From Candidatus Polarisedimenticolaceae bacterium (GTDB lineage Bacteria; Acidobacteriota; Polarisedimenticolia; Polarisedimenticolales; DASRJG01), in contig DASVAW010000011.1 in NCBI GenBank assembly GCA_036376135.1, positions 1 through 35,583 of the forward strand: a DNA stretch of 35,583 nt. Direction: 5' to 3'. This document shows, in pieces, positions 1 to 9,152 of the stretch (positions within the stretch are counted from its first letter, which is position 1; every line of letters starts with the position of its first letter). A model generated the notes under the pieces. That model was not told the DNA's origin. It did no database searches and saw nothing but the letters and a program-made list of their open reading frames with translations. A program made the position numbers and the translations under genes.

Positions 1-117
1 CGCAACGTGAAGTTCGTGCTCGACGTCCACCACACGTCGTTCGAGGGAGGCGCCGCCGCCGGCGCCGATCGACCCTCCGAAACCGCCCTGATCACCCGCG
101 CCCAGGTGGCGTTCTAG
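1..117 (+). CDS. C-terminal end of an outer-membrane porin (phosphate-selective porin O/P-like), partial
   Basis: The window opens inside a gene in frame 1. It contributes 38 residues and a TAG stop at 115-117. The tail has alternating polar and hydrophobic residues and ends [10 protein letters not shown] terminal Phe on a last beta-strand is the usual outer-membrane insertion signal. The pattern with an HTSFEGG turn followed by RPSE and a last strand resembles the end of the OprO/OprP porin family. The sulfate-binding protein gene follows after 19 bases, so the porin may supply oxyanions to that transporter. Family assignment rests on a short tail and is tentative; that it is the end of an outer-membrane barrel is more secure. 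Confidence 0.55.
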   Translation, partial: RNVKFVLDVHHTSFEGGAAAGADRPSETALITRAQVAF

Positions 118-136
118 ACCCCGGGGAGGCACACCG

Positions 137-1126
137 ATGAAGCGCATCGTCTCGATCCTCGCCGCGCTGCTCCTCGCCGGAGCGTCGCAGGGCGCCGACA
201 AGATCGGCCTGCTCAACGTCTCCTACGACCCGACGCGTGAGCTCTACAAGGACGTCAACGCCGCCTTCGCGAAGACGTGGAAGGCGAAGACCGGGCAGGA
301 CGTCGAGGTCCAGCAGTCGCACGGCGGCTCCGGCAAGCAGGCGCGTTCGGTGATCGACGGCCTCGAGGCGGACGTGGTGACCCTCGCGCTCGCCTACGAC
401 GTCGACGCGATCGCGAACGCCGGCCTCCTGTCGCGCGACTGGCAGAAGCGGCTGCCCCGCAACGCGTCGCCCTACACGTCGACCATCGTCTTCCTCGTCC
501 GCAAGGGGAACCCCAAGGGGATCAAGGACTGGGACGACCTCGCGCGCCCGGGGGTGGCGGTCGTGACGCCCAATCCGAAGACCTCGGGGGGGGCGCGCTG
601 GAACTACCTCGCCGCCTGGGGGTGGGCGCAGCGCAAGTTCGGCGACGAAGCGAAGACCCGCTCCTATCTGAGCGCGCTCTTCAAGAACGTCCCGATCCTC
701 GACACCGGGGCGCGCGGCGCCACGACGACTTTCGTCGAGCGCGGGATCGGCGACGTGTTCCTCTCGTGGGAGAACGAGGCGCTTTTGGTCGTGAACAACC
801 TCCCGGGCGGGAAGGACAGGTTCGAGGTCGTCTACCCGCGGCTGAGCATCCTCGCCGAGCCCCCGGTCGCCGTCGTCGACAAGGTCGTCGCGCGGCGGAA
901 GACCGGCGAGCTGGCGAAGGCCTACCTCGAGTTCCTGTACACGCCGGAGGGTCAGGCGCTGGCCGCGAAGCACTTCTACCGGGCGCACGACCCCGCGGCG
1001 GCCGCGTCGTTTCCGAAACTGGAGCTGCTCACGATCGATCGCGATTTCGGGGGCTGGGCGAAGGCGCAGCAGACCCACTTCGCGAACGGGGGCACCTTCG
1101 ATCAGGTTTTCCAGGCGGGACGCTGA
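137..1126 (+). CDS. sbp: Periplasmic sulfate-binding protein of the CysPTWA ABC transporter
   Basis: This 329-residue protein should capture sulfate (or thiosulfate) in the periplasm and deliver it to CysT/CysW. A signal peptide covers about residues 1-19 (KR, then a Leu/Ala core, with ASQG-AD at the likely cut). The mature part carries the family pattern [26 protein letters not shown] and [21 protein letters not shown]. These line the anion pocket in Sbp/CysP proteins. The start ATG has a GGGGAGG ribosome site 7 bases upstream. Length is normal for the family (about 330). CysT starts 3 bases after the stop. Sbp and CysP cannot be told apart by eye. Confidence 0.93.
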   Translation: MKRIVSILAALLLAGASQGADKIGLLNVSYDPTRELYKDVNAAFAKTWKAKTGQDVEVQQSHGGSGKQARSVIDGLEADVVTLALAYDVDAIANAGLLSRDWQKRLPRNASPYTSTIVFLVRKGNPKGIKDWDDLARPGVAVVTPNPKTSGGARWNYLAAWGWAQRKFGDEAKTRSYLSALFKNVPILDTGARGATTTFVERGIGDVFLSWENEALLVVNNLPGGKDRFEVVYPRLSILAEPPVAVVDKVVARRKTGELAKAYLEFLYTPEGQALAAKHFYRAHDPAAAASFPKLELLTIDRDFGGWAKAQQTHFANGGTFDQVFQAGR

Positions 1127-1129
1127 CCC

Positions 1130-1945
1130 ATGGCGAGGCGGCGGCTTCCCGGGTTCGGGCTGTCGATGGGGTTCACGCTGACCTACCTGTGTCTGGTGAT
1201 CCTGATCCCGCTGTCGATGATCGTGCTGAAGACGTTCTCGATGACCTGGGAACAGTTCGTCGCCATCATCACCTCCCCCCGGACGCTCGCCGCCTACCGC
1301 CTCAGCTTCGGGGCCGCGCTCGCCGCGGCCCTCGTCAACCTCGTCTTCGGGGTCCTGCTCGCCTGGGTCCTCGAGCGCTACACCTTCCCGCTGAAGCGCC
1401 TCGTGGACGGGATCGTCGACCTGCCCTTCGCGCTGCCGACGGCCGTCGCGGGGATCGCGCTCGCCGCGGTGTACGCGAAGGACGGCTGGATCGGCCGCTG
1501 GCTCGTGCCGTTCGGGATCGAGGTCGCCTACACCCCGCTCGGCGTCGTCGCCGCCCTCGTGTTCGTGGGACTCCCCTTCGTCGTCCGCACCGTGCAGCCG
1601 GTGCTGCGGGATCTGGACCCGGCGATCGAGGAGGCGGCGGCGAGCCTGGGGGCCGGTCGCGCGGTGACCTTCGTGCGCGTGGTGCTGCCGGCTCTGATGC
1701 CCGCGGCGCTGACGGGATTCGTGATCGCCTTCGCGCGCGGCCTCGGCGAATACGGCTCGGTGATCTTCATCGCCGGAAACATGCCGATGAAGTCCGAGAT
1801 CACGCCGCTTCTGATCATGATCCAGCTCGAGCAATACGATTACGCGGGGGCGGCGGCGATCGCGTTCGTTTTCCTCCTCGCCTCCTTCTCGCTCCTGCTC
1901 GCGGCGAACCGCCTGACGCTGCGGCAGGAGAAGCTCGAAGGCTAG
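1130..1945 (+). CDS. cysT: Sulfate ABC transporter permease CysT (CysU)
   Basis: This 271-residue inner-membrane permease has about six hydrophobic segments. It pairs with CysW to form the sulfate channel. The coupling loop that contacts the ATPase is visible near residues 160-190: EEAAASLGAGRAVTFVRVVLPALMP, the EAA motif typical of binding-protein-dependent permeases. The segment ARGLGEYGSVIFIAGN is characteristic of the CysT/ModB group. The ATG lies 3 bases after the sbp stop and cysW begins 4 bases after the cysT stop, so the three genes form one operon. Confidence 0.93.
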   Translation: MARRRLPGFGLSMGFTLTYLCLVILIPLSMIVLKTFSMTWEQFVAIITSPRTLAAYRLSFGAALAAALVNLVFGVLLAWVLERYTFPLKRLVDGIVDLPFALPTAVAGIALAAVYAKDGWIGRWLVPFGIEVAYTPLGVVAALVFVGLPFVVRTVQPVLRDLDPAIEEAAASLGAGRAVTFVRVVLPALMPAALTGFVIAFARGLGEYGSVIFIAGNMPMKSEITPLLIMIQLEQYDYAGAAAIAFVFLLASFSLLLAANRLTLRQEKLEG

Positions 1946-1949
1946 GGCG

Positions 1950-2768
1950 ATGCAGGAATCGCGGCTGTTCCGCTGGGCGCTGACGGCGATCGCGATCGCC
2001 TTCCTCGCCGCGTTCCTGCTCGTGCCGCTCGCGGCGGTCTTCTTCAACGGCCTGCGGGAGGGGTTGCGGGTCTACGCCGCGGCGGTGACCGAGCCCGACG
2101 CCCTCGCCGCCATCCGGCTCACGCTCACCGTCGCGGCGATCGCCGTCCCGCTCAACGTGCTCTACGGTCTCGCCGCCGCCTGGGCGATCGCCAAGTTCCG
2201 ATTCCCCGGACGGAATCTCCTGGTGACGCTCATCGACCTGCCCTTCAGCGTGTCGCCCGTCATCTCCGGCATGGTCTTCGTCCTGCTCTTCGGCGCCCAG
2301 GGGCTGTTCGGATCGTTCCTCATCGACCGCGGCTGGAAGATCGTCTTCGCCCTCCCGGGGATCGTGATCGCCACGATGTTCGTCACCGCGCCGATCGTCG
2401 CGCGGGAGCTGATTCCGCTCATGGAGTCGCAGGGGAGCGAGGAGGAGTACGCCGCGCTCACCCTGGGGGCGAGCGGCTGGAAGACGTTCGTCCTCGTCAG
2501 CCTCCCGAAGATCCGCTGGGGGCTGATGTACGGGACGATCCTGTGCACCGCACGGGCCATGGGGGAGTTCGGCGCGGTGTCGGTCGTGTCGGGCCACATC
2601 CGCGGCCGGACGAACACCCTTCCCCTCCACGTCGAGATCCTCTACAACGAATACCAGTTCACGGCGGCGTTCGCGGCCGCGTCGCTCCTGACGCTCCTGG
2701 CGCTGGCCACGCTCGGGGTCCAGTCCTGGCTCGCGTGGCGCGGCGAGCGGCGCCCGCGGGTGAAGTGA
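1950..2768 (+). CDS. cysW: Sulfate ABC transporter permease CysW
   Basis: This 272-residue multi-spanning permease is the partner of CysT. It shows the CysW pattern DLPFSVSPVISGMVFVLLFG, the EAA-type coupling loop (EEEYAALTLGASGWKTFVLVSLP) and ARAMGEFGAVSVVSGHIRG. Start and length are normal. In most bacteria cysA, encoding the ATPase, comes next. Here the following gene is a sensor kinase 7 bases downstream, so the ATPase must be upstream of the window, elsewhere in the genome, or shared with another transporter. Confidence 0.93.
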   Translation: MQESRLFRWALTAIAIAFLAAFLLVPLAAVFFNGLREGLRVYAAAVTEPDALAAIRLTLTVAAIAVPLNVLYGLAAAWAIAKFRFPGRNLLVTLIDLPFSVSPVISGMVFVLLFGAQGLFGSFLIDRGWKIVFALPGIVIATMFVTAPIVARELIPLMESQGSEEEYAALTLGASGWKTFVLVSLPKIRWGLMYGTILCTARAMGEFGAVSVVSGHIRGRTNTLPLHVEILYNEYQFTAAFAAASLLTLLALATLGVQSWLAWRGERRPRVK

Positions 2769-2775
2769 GGTCCGC

Positions 2776-4791
2776 TTGCGCGCACCGCGATTGAGTCTCC
2801 TGCTGATCCTCCTGAGCACCGCGCTCCTGGTGCTCGCGATCGGCGCGGTGTCGTGGTCGGCGTCGCGCGTCCTCGGGAGGATCGCGGAGGAGCAGGCGCT
2901 CTCCTCGGCCCGCGTCGGCGCCGCGGACGCCGTGAACGCCCTCCAACGCGAGCAGGACACCCTGGCGACCGACGCCGAGCTCCTCGCGGAGCGCCCGACG
3001 CTGAGGGCCCTGGCGGCGAGCCGCGACCGCGCCTCGCTCGAGCGCGTCCTCGACACCTTCCGGCGGACCTCGCACCTCGACCTGTGCGCCGTGATCGTGG
3101 ACGGCGCGATCGTCGGGGCGGCCGGCGGGGCGGTCCCCGACGAGCTCCTGGCGCTCGCCCACCGCCGCGTCCGCGTCTCCCTGACGCTCGACGACGCGAA
3201 GCGATCCGCCCGGATCACCTCGTTCGCCGAGGTCTCCGGCCATCCGGGGGCGGCGGTCCTCGTCTCGGACACGATCACCCCGACGAACGACGCCTCCGTC
3301 CGGCTCTGGAGCCGCGATGCGATCGAGCGCCAGGGGTTCGGCCCCCGCTCCCCCCTCCGCGAGGCCGCGCTGCAGGCCGGCGAATCGACCAGCCGCAAGC
3401 TCCGCGAGGAGCGCGCGCTGGTCGCCGTCGTTCCCGTCCGCAGCGCCGGCGCGATCGTGGGCATCGCGGAGGCGGAGGTCCCCCTCGATCGCGCGATCGC
3501 CGAGCGCAAGCGCTGGGTCCGCGACGTGCGCCGCATCGCGCTCGGGGTTCTCGCGCTCACCGTCGCCGGGAGTTTCCTTCTGGGCCGCTACCTCGCCGGT
3601 CCGATCGAGGAGATGACGAAAGCCGCGCAGCGCATCGGCCTGGGCGACCTCGAGACCCCGGTTCCGTCCGTGGCCGGCGGCGAGCTGGGCTCGCTCGCGC
3701 GCGCCCTGGACGAGATGCGCCTGCGCCTGCTGGAGCAGAGCCGCCAGCTCGGCCGGCGTCGCGCGGAGAGCGACGCGGTCCTCTCGGGAATCGTCGACGG
3801 CGTCTTCGCGGTGGACGGCGAGCGTCGCATCCGCCTGCTGAACCCGCGCGCCGCGAAGCTCCTGGGGATCACGCCGGACGAGGCGCTCGGCCGATTCTGC
3901 GGCGACGTGCTCCGGCCGATGGGCCCCGACGGCGTCCGGCCCTGCGAGGAGCATTGCCCGATCCTGGAGGCGCGCGCCGGAGGGCGCGCCCGCGCGGTCG
4001 AGTACCTCGAGCCCCGCGAGGGGACCAAGCTCACGATCGTGGTGACGAGCGCCCCGCCGGTGGAAGGGAGCCAGATCCAGCTGGTCCGCGAGGAGATGGA
4101 GGTCGAGACGACACGGCGCCTGCGCGACACGGTGGTCGCGAACATCTCGCACGAGTTCCGGACCCCGCTCGCGGCCCAGCTCGCGTCGATCGAGTTGCTG
4201 CGCGACCGGATCGGCGACCTCCCGCTCGACGAGGCGCGCAAGCTCGTGCTCTCGATGGAGCGCGGCGCGCTGCGCCTCACGCGCCTCATCGACAACCTGC
4301 TCGAGAGCGTGCGCCTGGACTCCGGGGAGCGCGGGATCCGGAAGGCCGAGGTCGACCTGGACGCCGTCGTCGAGGAGGCGGTCGAGTCGATGCGCCCGCT
4401 GCTCGACCAGCGCCGCCAACAGGTGCTCGTCGAGCTCCCCCATCCCCTCCCCACGGTCGTCGGGGACGCCCCGCGCCTCGTCCAGGTCGTCGTGAACCTG
4501 CTCGCCAACGCGAACAAGTTCGCCCTGGAGGGAACGACGATCCGGATCGGGGGCGCCGTCGAGCCCTCCGGCGTCACCCTCTGGGTGGAGGACGAGGGGC
4601 CGGGCCTTCCCGAGGGGGACGACGACACCGTCTTCGAGCGATTCGTCCGCCGCGCCGGCGAGGAGCCGGAGCAGAGCGGGATGGGCCTCGGCCTCTGGAT
4701 CGCGCGCTCGATCGTCGAGCGGCACGGGGGGCGGATCTACGCCGCGACGGTGGAACGCGGCGCGAAGATGTGTATCGTCCTGCCGACATGA
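2776..4791 (+). CDS. Membrane sensor histidine kinase (periplasmic sensor, HAMP, PAS, HisKA, HATPase)
   Basis: This 671-residue protein starts with TTG 7 bases after cysW, with GTGAGG upstream. A first membrane helix spans about residues 7-27 and a periplasmic sensor about 30-250. A second helix lies at about 252-274, followed by HAMP (about 275-325) and a PAS domain (about 330-430). HisKA has the phospho-acceptor His459 in NISHEFRTPL. The ATPase domain has an N box (NLLANANKF, about 574-582), DEGPG and GMGLGL. The PAS domain holds Cys375, Cys390 and Cys394 in a pattern seen in other PAS-type kinases, possibly for redox or metal sensing. The response-regulator gene overlaps by ATGA. The signal is unknown; the position behind sulfate genes hints at oxyanion or sulfur control. 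Confidence 0.9.
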   Translation: MRAPRLSLLLILLSTALLVLAIGAVSWSASRVLGRIAEEQALSSARVGAADAVNALQREQDTLATDAELLAERPTLRALAASRDRASLERVLDTFRRTSHLDLCAVIVDGAIVGAAGGAVPDELLALAHRRVRVSLTLDDAKRSARITSFAEVSGHPGAAVLVSDTITPTNDASVRLWSRDAIERQGFGPRSPLREAALQAGESTSRKLREERALVAVVPVRSAGAIVGIAEAEVPLDRAIAERKRWVRDVRRIALGVLALTVAGSFLLGRYLAGPIEEMTKAAQRIGLGDLETPVPSVAGGELGSLARALDEMRLRLLEQSRQLGRRRAESDAVLSGIVDGVFAVDGERRIRLLNPRAAKLLGITPDEALGRFCGDVLRPMGPDGVRPCEEHCPILEARAGGRARAVEYLEPREGTKLTIVVTSAPPVEGSQIQLVREEMEVETTRRLRDTVVANISHEFRTPLAAQLASIELLRDRIGDLPLDEARKLVLSMERGALRLTRLIDNLLESVRLDSGERGIRKAEVDLDAVVEEAVESMRPLLDQRRQQVLVELPHPLPTVVGDAPRLVQVVVNLLANANKFALEGTTIRIGGAVEPSGVTLWVEDEGPGLPEGDDDTVFERFVRRAGEEPEQSGMGLGLWIARSIVERHGGRIYAATVERGAKMCIVLPT

Positions 4792-5462
4792 AGATCCTCG
4801 TCGCCGACGACGACCTCGACCTCGCCGAGCTCGTGGCCTACGCCCTGCGGGGAGCGGGGTACTCCGTGGTCACCGCTCACGACGGCAAAGCCGCGATCGA
4901 CACCTTCCGCAACGAGAGCCCCGACCTCGTCGTCCTCGACGTGAACATGCCGCACTTCTCCGGCTTCGAGGTTCTCGAGAAGCTGCGCGAGACGACGTCG
5001 GTCCCCGTGATGATGCTCACCGTCCGCTCGAGCGAGGAGGACCAGGTCCGCGGCCTCGATCTCGGCGCCGACGACTACCTCACGAAGCCGTTCAGCCCCA
5101 GGACGCTGCTGGCCCGTGTGCGCGCGTTGTTGAGGCGGGGCGGCGCCGAGCGGCCGGGGAACCTCGAGGCTGGGGATCTCGTGCTCGACTTGTCCACGCA
5201 CGAGGTGCGGGTGGCGGGGGCCGAGGCCGTGAGACTGACCTCCCTCGAGTCGCGCCTGCTGCAGCTGCTGCTCGCCAGCTCCGACAAGCCGTTGCACGCC
5301 GACGCGCTCAGCCGCCAGATCTGGGGGGCGCGCGGGGTCGGCGACAAGCAGCTGCTCAAGCAGCTCGTCCATCGCCTGCGGAGGAAGATCGAGAAGGACG
5401 CCGCGGATCCCCGGCGGCTCGTGACGGTGCCGGGGGTGGGGTATCAGCTGAAATCGACCTGA
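4788..5462 (+). CDS. OmpR/PhoB-family response regulator
   Basis: This 224-residue cytoplasmic transcription factor is the evident partner of the kinase just upstream, whose stop it overlaps by ATGA. The receiver domain (about 1-118) has the acidic triad ADDD at 6-9, phospho-acceptor Asp51 in VVLDVNMP, Thr78 and Lys100 in TKPF. The C-terminal winged helix (about 127-222) has LTSLESRLLQLL, then HRLRRKIEKD as the likely recognition helix and VTVPGVGYQL as the wing. All key residues are present, so it should be phosphorylated normally. Its targets are not visible. The adjacent sulfate operon is the obvious candidate, by inference. Confidence 0.93.
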   Translation: MKILVADDDLDLAELVAYALRGAGYSVVTAHDGKAAIDTFRNESPDLVVLDVNMPHFSGFEVLEKLRETTSVPVMMLTVRSSEEDQVRGLDLGADDYLTKPFSPRTLLARVRALLRRGGAERPGNLEAGDLVLDLSTHEVRVAGAEAVRLTSLESRLLQLLLASSDKPLHADALSRQIWGARGVGDKQLLKQLVHRLRRKIEKDAADPRRLVTVPGVGYQLKST

Positions 5463-5469
5463 GCCGAGT

Positions 5470-6860
<1,391 letters not shown>

Positions 6861-6864
<4 letters not shown>

Positions 6865-7610
6865 CTCCCCAATTCCCCCCACCCCTCGAAGACCTCGTTC
6901 AAGGCGACCTCGATCTCCTTCACGACCGCCCCCTCGAACTTCCTCGCCTTCTTCGGATCGGGATCCGGCGCCCCGTCCCCGTTCTGCTCCGGCTTGTCGA
7001 GGATGATCGTCGCGGGGAAGGGGCGCGTGCGCACGCCGAAGCGCCGCGGCACGCGTCGCGCCTTCACCAGCGCCTTCGCATCCACGAGCGTCGGATCGAT
7101 CGCGATCACCATCGCGCTCTCCTCGACCCCCGCGTGCCCGGACGTCCGCTCGCCGTAGACCGCCTTCGAGGCGTCGGCGGCCATCCCCCACCACTCGATG
7201 GCGGCGGCGAACGCCTTCTTCTCGTTCCACAGGCGCGCGACGACGTCGGCGACCTCGCTCGACTGGCCGCCGTGGCCGTTGAGGATCACCACGCGCCGGA
7301 ATCCGGCGTCCACGAGCCCCGCGCACGCCTCGAGCAGGTACGCGCGGAAGGTCGCCGATGAAACCGTCGTCGAGCCGGGGTACGGAAGCAGCGAGTTGGT
7401 CACGCCGTAGGGGATCGACGGCGCGATCAACGCGTCAAACTTCGGAGCGAGGATCTCCGCCAGGTTCTCCGGGATCAGCGTGTCCGTCCCCAGGGGGAGC
7501 GCTCCATGCGCCTCCACCGTCCCCACCGGGACCATCACCAGGTCCGTCTGTTTCGGGACCCTCTCCCGGAACTGGATCCACGACAGGTGATTCAGGTGGT
7601 GGCGGCTCAC
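6861..7610 (-). CDS. Creatininase-family metal-dependent amidohydrolase
   Basis: This 249-residue cytoplasmic enzyme has the creatininase fold pattern. Likely metal ligands are visible: Glu33 and His35 in TVEAHG, Asp43 in LGTDTLIPE, His113 in NGHGGQ and Glu163 in SGHAGVEESA. Family members hydrolyse cyclic or linear amides (creatinine, formamidopyrimidines, mycofactocin precursors), so the substrate is open. GTG 7610 is well supported by AGGAGG 7 bases upstream (7618-7623). The coding region overlaps the 3' part of lnt by 176 bases, which is unusually long. It joins the CPBP gene through a GTGA overlap. Confidence 0.85.
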
Positions 7611-9147
7611 GGCGGGTCCTCCTTCGGGCGACGACGACGACGACCGCGCCGAGCGCGATCGAAAGGTACGCGACGACGTCGCCGATCCGGTCGTAGACGG
7701 TCGGGTCTCCGGCCAGCGGCAGGTCGAGGACGCGCAGGTCCTCCTCGAACAGCGGGGTCTCCTCGAGGAACCGCCCGTGCGGATCCACGAACCCCGAGAT
7801 CCCCGTGTTCGCCGCGCGGACGAACGACGAGCGGTTCTCGATCGCGCGCATCCGGACCGTGTTCGCCGCGTAACGCTGGAACAACGTGCGGCGGAACCAC
7901 GCATGGTTGGTCGCGATCACCTGGAGGCGTGCGCCGGCGTTGCGCAGCTCGCGGTTGAGGTCGAAATACAACTCCTCGAAGCAGACGGTCGCGCCGATCT
8001 TCGTTCCGGCGGCGGGGAGGACGACCCCGCGCGGACCCGGCGTGAATCCGCCGGCGATCCAGCGCAACGCCCCCTTCTTCCCTTCGAGGATGGGGCCGAG
8101 GATCGGGCGGAACGGGACCCCCTCCACGAACGGCACGAGATAGACCTTCGCGGTCCATGCCGGGTCGAGCGTGCCGTCGGGGTGCACCACCATGACGGCG
8201 TTCCAGACCTTGTAGTCGCGCTCGGTCTCGAAGCGGACGTATTCGACGCCGACGAGGATCGTCGCGCCGAACTCCCGCGCGAGCCGCTGCACCTCGGGCA
8301 TCGCGTACGTCTGCGGGCGCGTCGGGTCGTGGTAGACGGCGAGCGGGCGCGCCGTCTCGGGCCAGACGATCAGGTCGGGAACCGACGTACCCGCCCTGCG
8401 CGTCAGCCGGTCGAGGATCCGCCCCTGCGCCTCGTCCGTTCCGGAGTCCATCTTCGTGGCGAGCGGGATGTTCGGTTGTACGAACGCGACGCGCAGCGTT
8501 TCCCCCGAGCCGAAGGTGCGGTTCCACGCCCACGCGTCGTAGCCGAGAACCGCGATCCACATCGCGGCGAGGACGAGCCACGCCCCGCGCCGCCGCGTGC
8601 GCCACGCTTCGTAGATCAGCGCGTTGGTGACCAGGACGAACAGCCCCGCGCCGTAGGGCCCGGTGAGGTCGACGAACTGCACGAGGAACGGCGCTCCCGC
8701 GAGGGTGTGGCCGAGCTGTTGCGCGGTCATCCGGAGGTCGCCCTGCGCCTGGACCCACTCGACGGGGAGCCAGAAGGCGGGGAGGAGCAACGCGAAGCTC
8801 CACCCCGTCGCGCGGCGCGCCCAGGCCAGCGCCATGACGACGCAGGTCGTCGCGGTGCCGAAGATCGCCGCCAGGCCGAACCAGGCGCCGAGGCCGAACG
8901 ACGAGATCCAGAGCATCGAGACCATCCAGTGAAGGATGAGCACGTTGACGGTCAGCCCGAAGACCGCTCCCCCCCGGCGCCAGCGCTTCCAGTCGCCCTC
9001 GAGGTTCGCGTCGATCCAGGCGAGCAGGGGCACGAGGGCGACGAAGTTCAGGATCGGGAGGGAATAGGAGAAATAGGAGACCGCGAGCGCGACGCCCGAG
9101 ACCGCCGGGAGTTTCCACGGGTGGGAGCCGAAGCGCGGGAGCGTCAT
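7435..9147 (-). CDS. lnt: Apolipoprotein N-acyltransferase Lnt
   Basis: This 570-residue inner-membrane enzyme adds the third acyl chain to lipoproteins, using a phospholipid donor. About six to seven membrane helices occupy residues 15-205, followed by a periplasmic nitrilase-type domain (about 218-475). The catalytic triad is intact: Glu264 in VWPETARP, Lys335 in AKVYLVPF and Cys389 in GATVCFEE. A last membrane helix lies at about 488-507. The tail beyond about residue 510 is a Pro/Gly/Asp-rich low-complexity stretch. It is read from DNA that also encodes the creatininase-family protein and is unlike the family. In another frame a stop at 7607-7609 would end the protein just after the helix, overlapping the next GTG start. 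The start ATG lies 5 bases after the ketosynthase stop. Confidence 0.92.
   Translation of the reverse strand: MTLPRFGSHPWKLPAVSGVALAVSYFSYSLPILNFVALVPLLAWIDANLEGDWKRWRRGGAVFGLTVNVLILHWMVSMLWISSFGLGAWFGLAAIFGTATTCVVMALAWARRATGWSFALLLPAFWLPVEWVQAQGDLRMTAQQLGHTLAGAPFLVQFVDLTGPYGAGLFVLVTNALIYEAWRTRRRGAWLVLAAMWIAVLGYDAWAWNRTFGSGETLRVAFVQPNIPLATKMDSGTDEAQGRILDRLTRRAGTSVPDLIVWPETARPLAVYHDPTRPQTYAMPEVQRLAREFGATILVGVEYVRFETERDYKVWNAVMVVHPDGTLDPAWTAKVYLVPFVEGVPFRPILGPILEGKKGALRWIAGGFTPGPRGVVLPAAGTKIGATVCFEELYFDLNRELRNAGARLQVIATNHAWFRRTLFQRYAANTVRMRAIENRSSFVRAANTGISGFVDPHGRFLEETPLFEEDLRVLDLPLAGDPTVYDRIGDVVAYLSIALGAVVVVVARRRTRREPPPPESPVVDPVPGEGPETDGPGDGPGGDGGGAWSAPPGDGHADPGEPGGDPRSEV
7618..7623 (-). promoter_or_regulatory. 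Ribosome binding site of the creatininase-family gene
   Basis: AGGAGG on the minus strand lies 7 bases before GTG 7610. It fixes the start of that gene inside the annotated 3' end of lnt and shows that the long overlap is not caused by a wrong start choice. Confidence 0.7.
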
Positions 9148-9152
9148 CGGCG

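Noticed and set aside
92-2047. Very long minus-strand open frame opposite sbp/cysT and similar long antisense frames throughout (for example opposite the kinase, BtuB and the heptaheme gene)
   Set aside because: High GC suppresses stop codons. These frames are Arg/Gly/Pro-rich, have no family motifs, and lie opposite genes with clear conserved domains.
7624-7660. GTC/GAC trinucleotide run at the end of lnt as a functional repeat
   Set aside because: Five in-frame Val codons inside the last membrane helix explain it. It matters only as a possible slip site for the lnt frame question.
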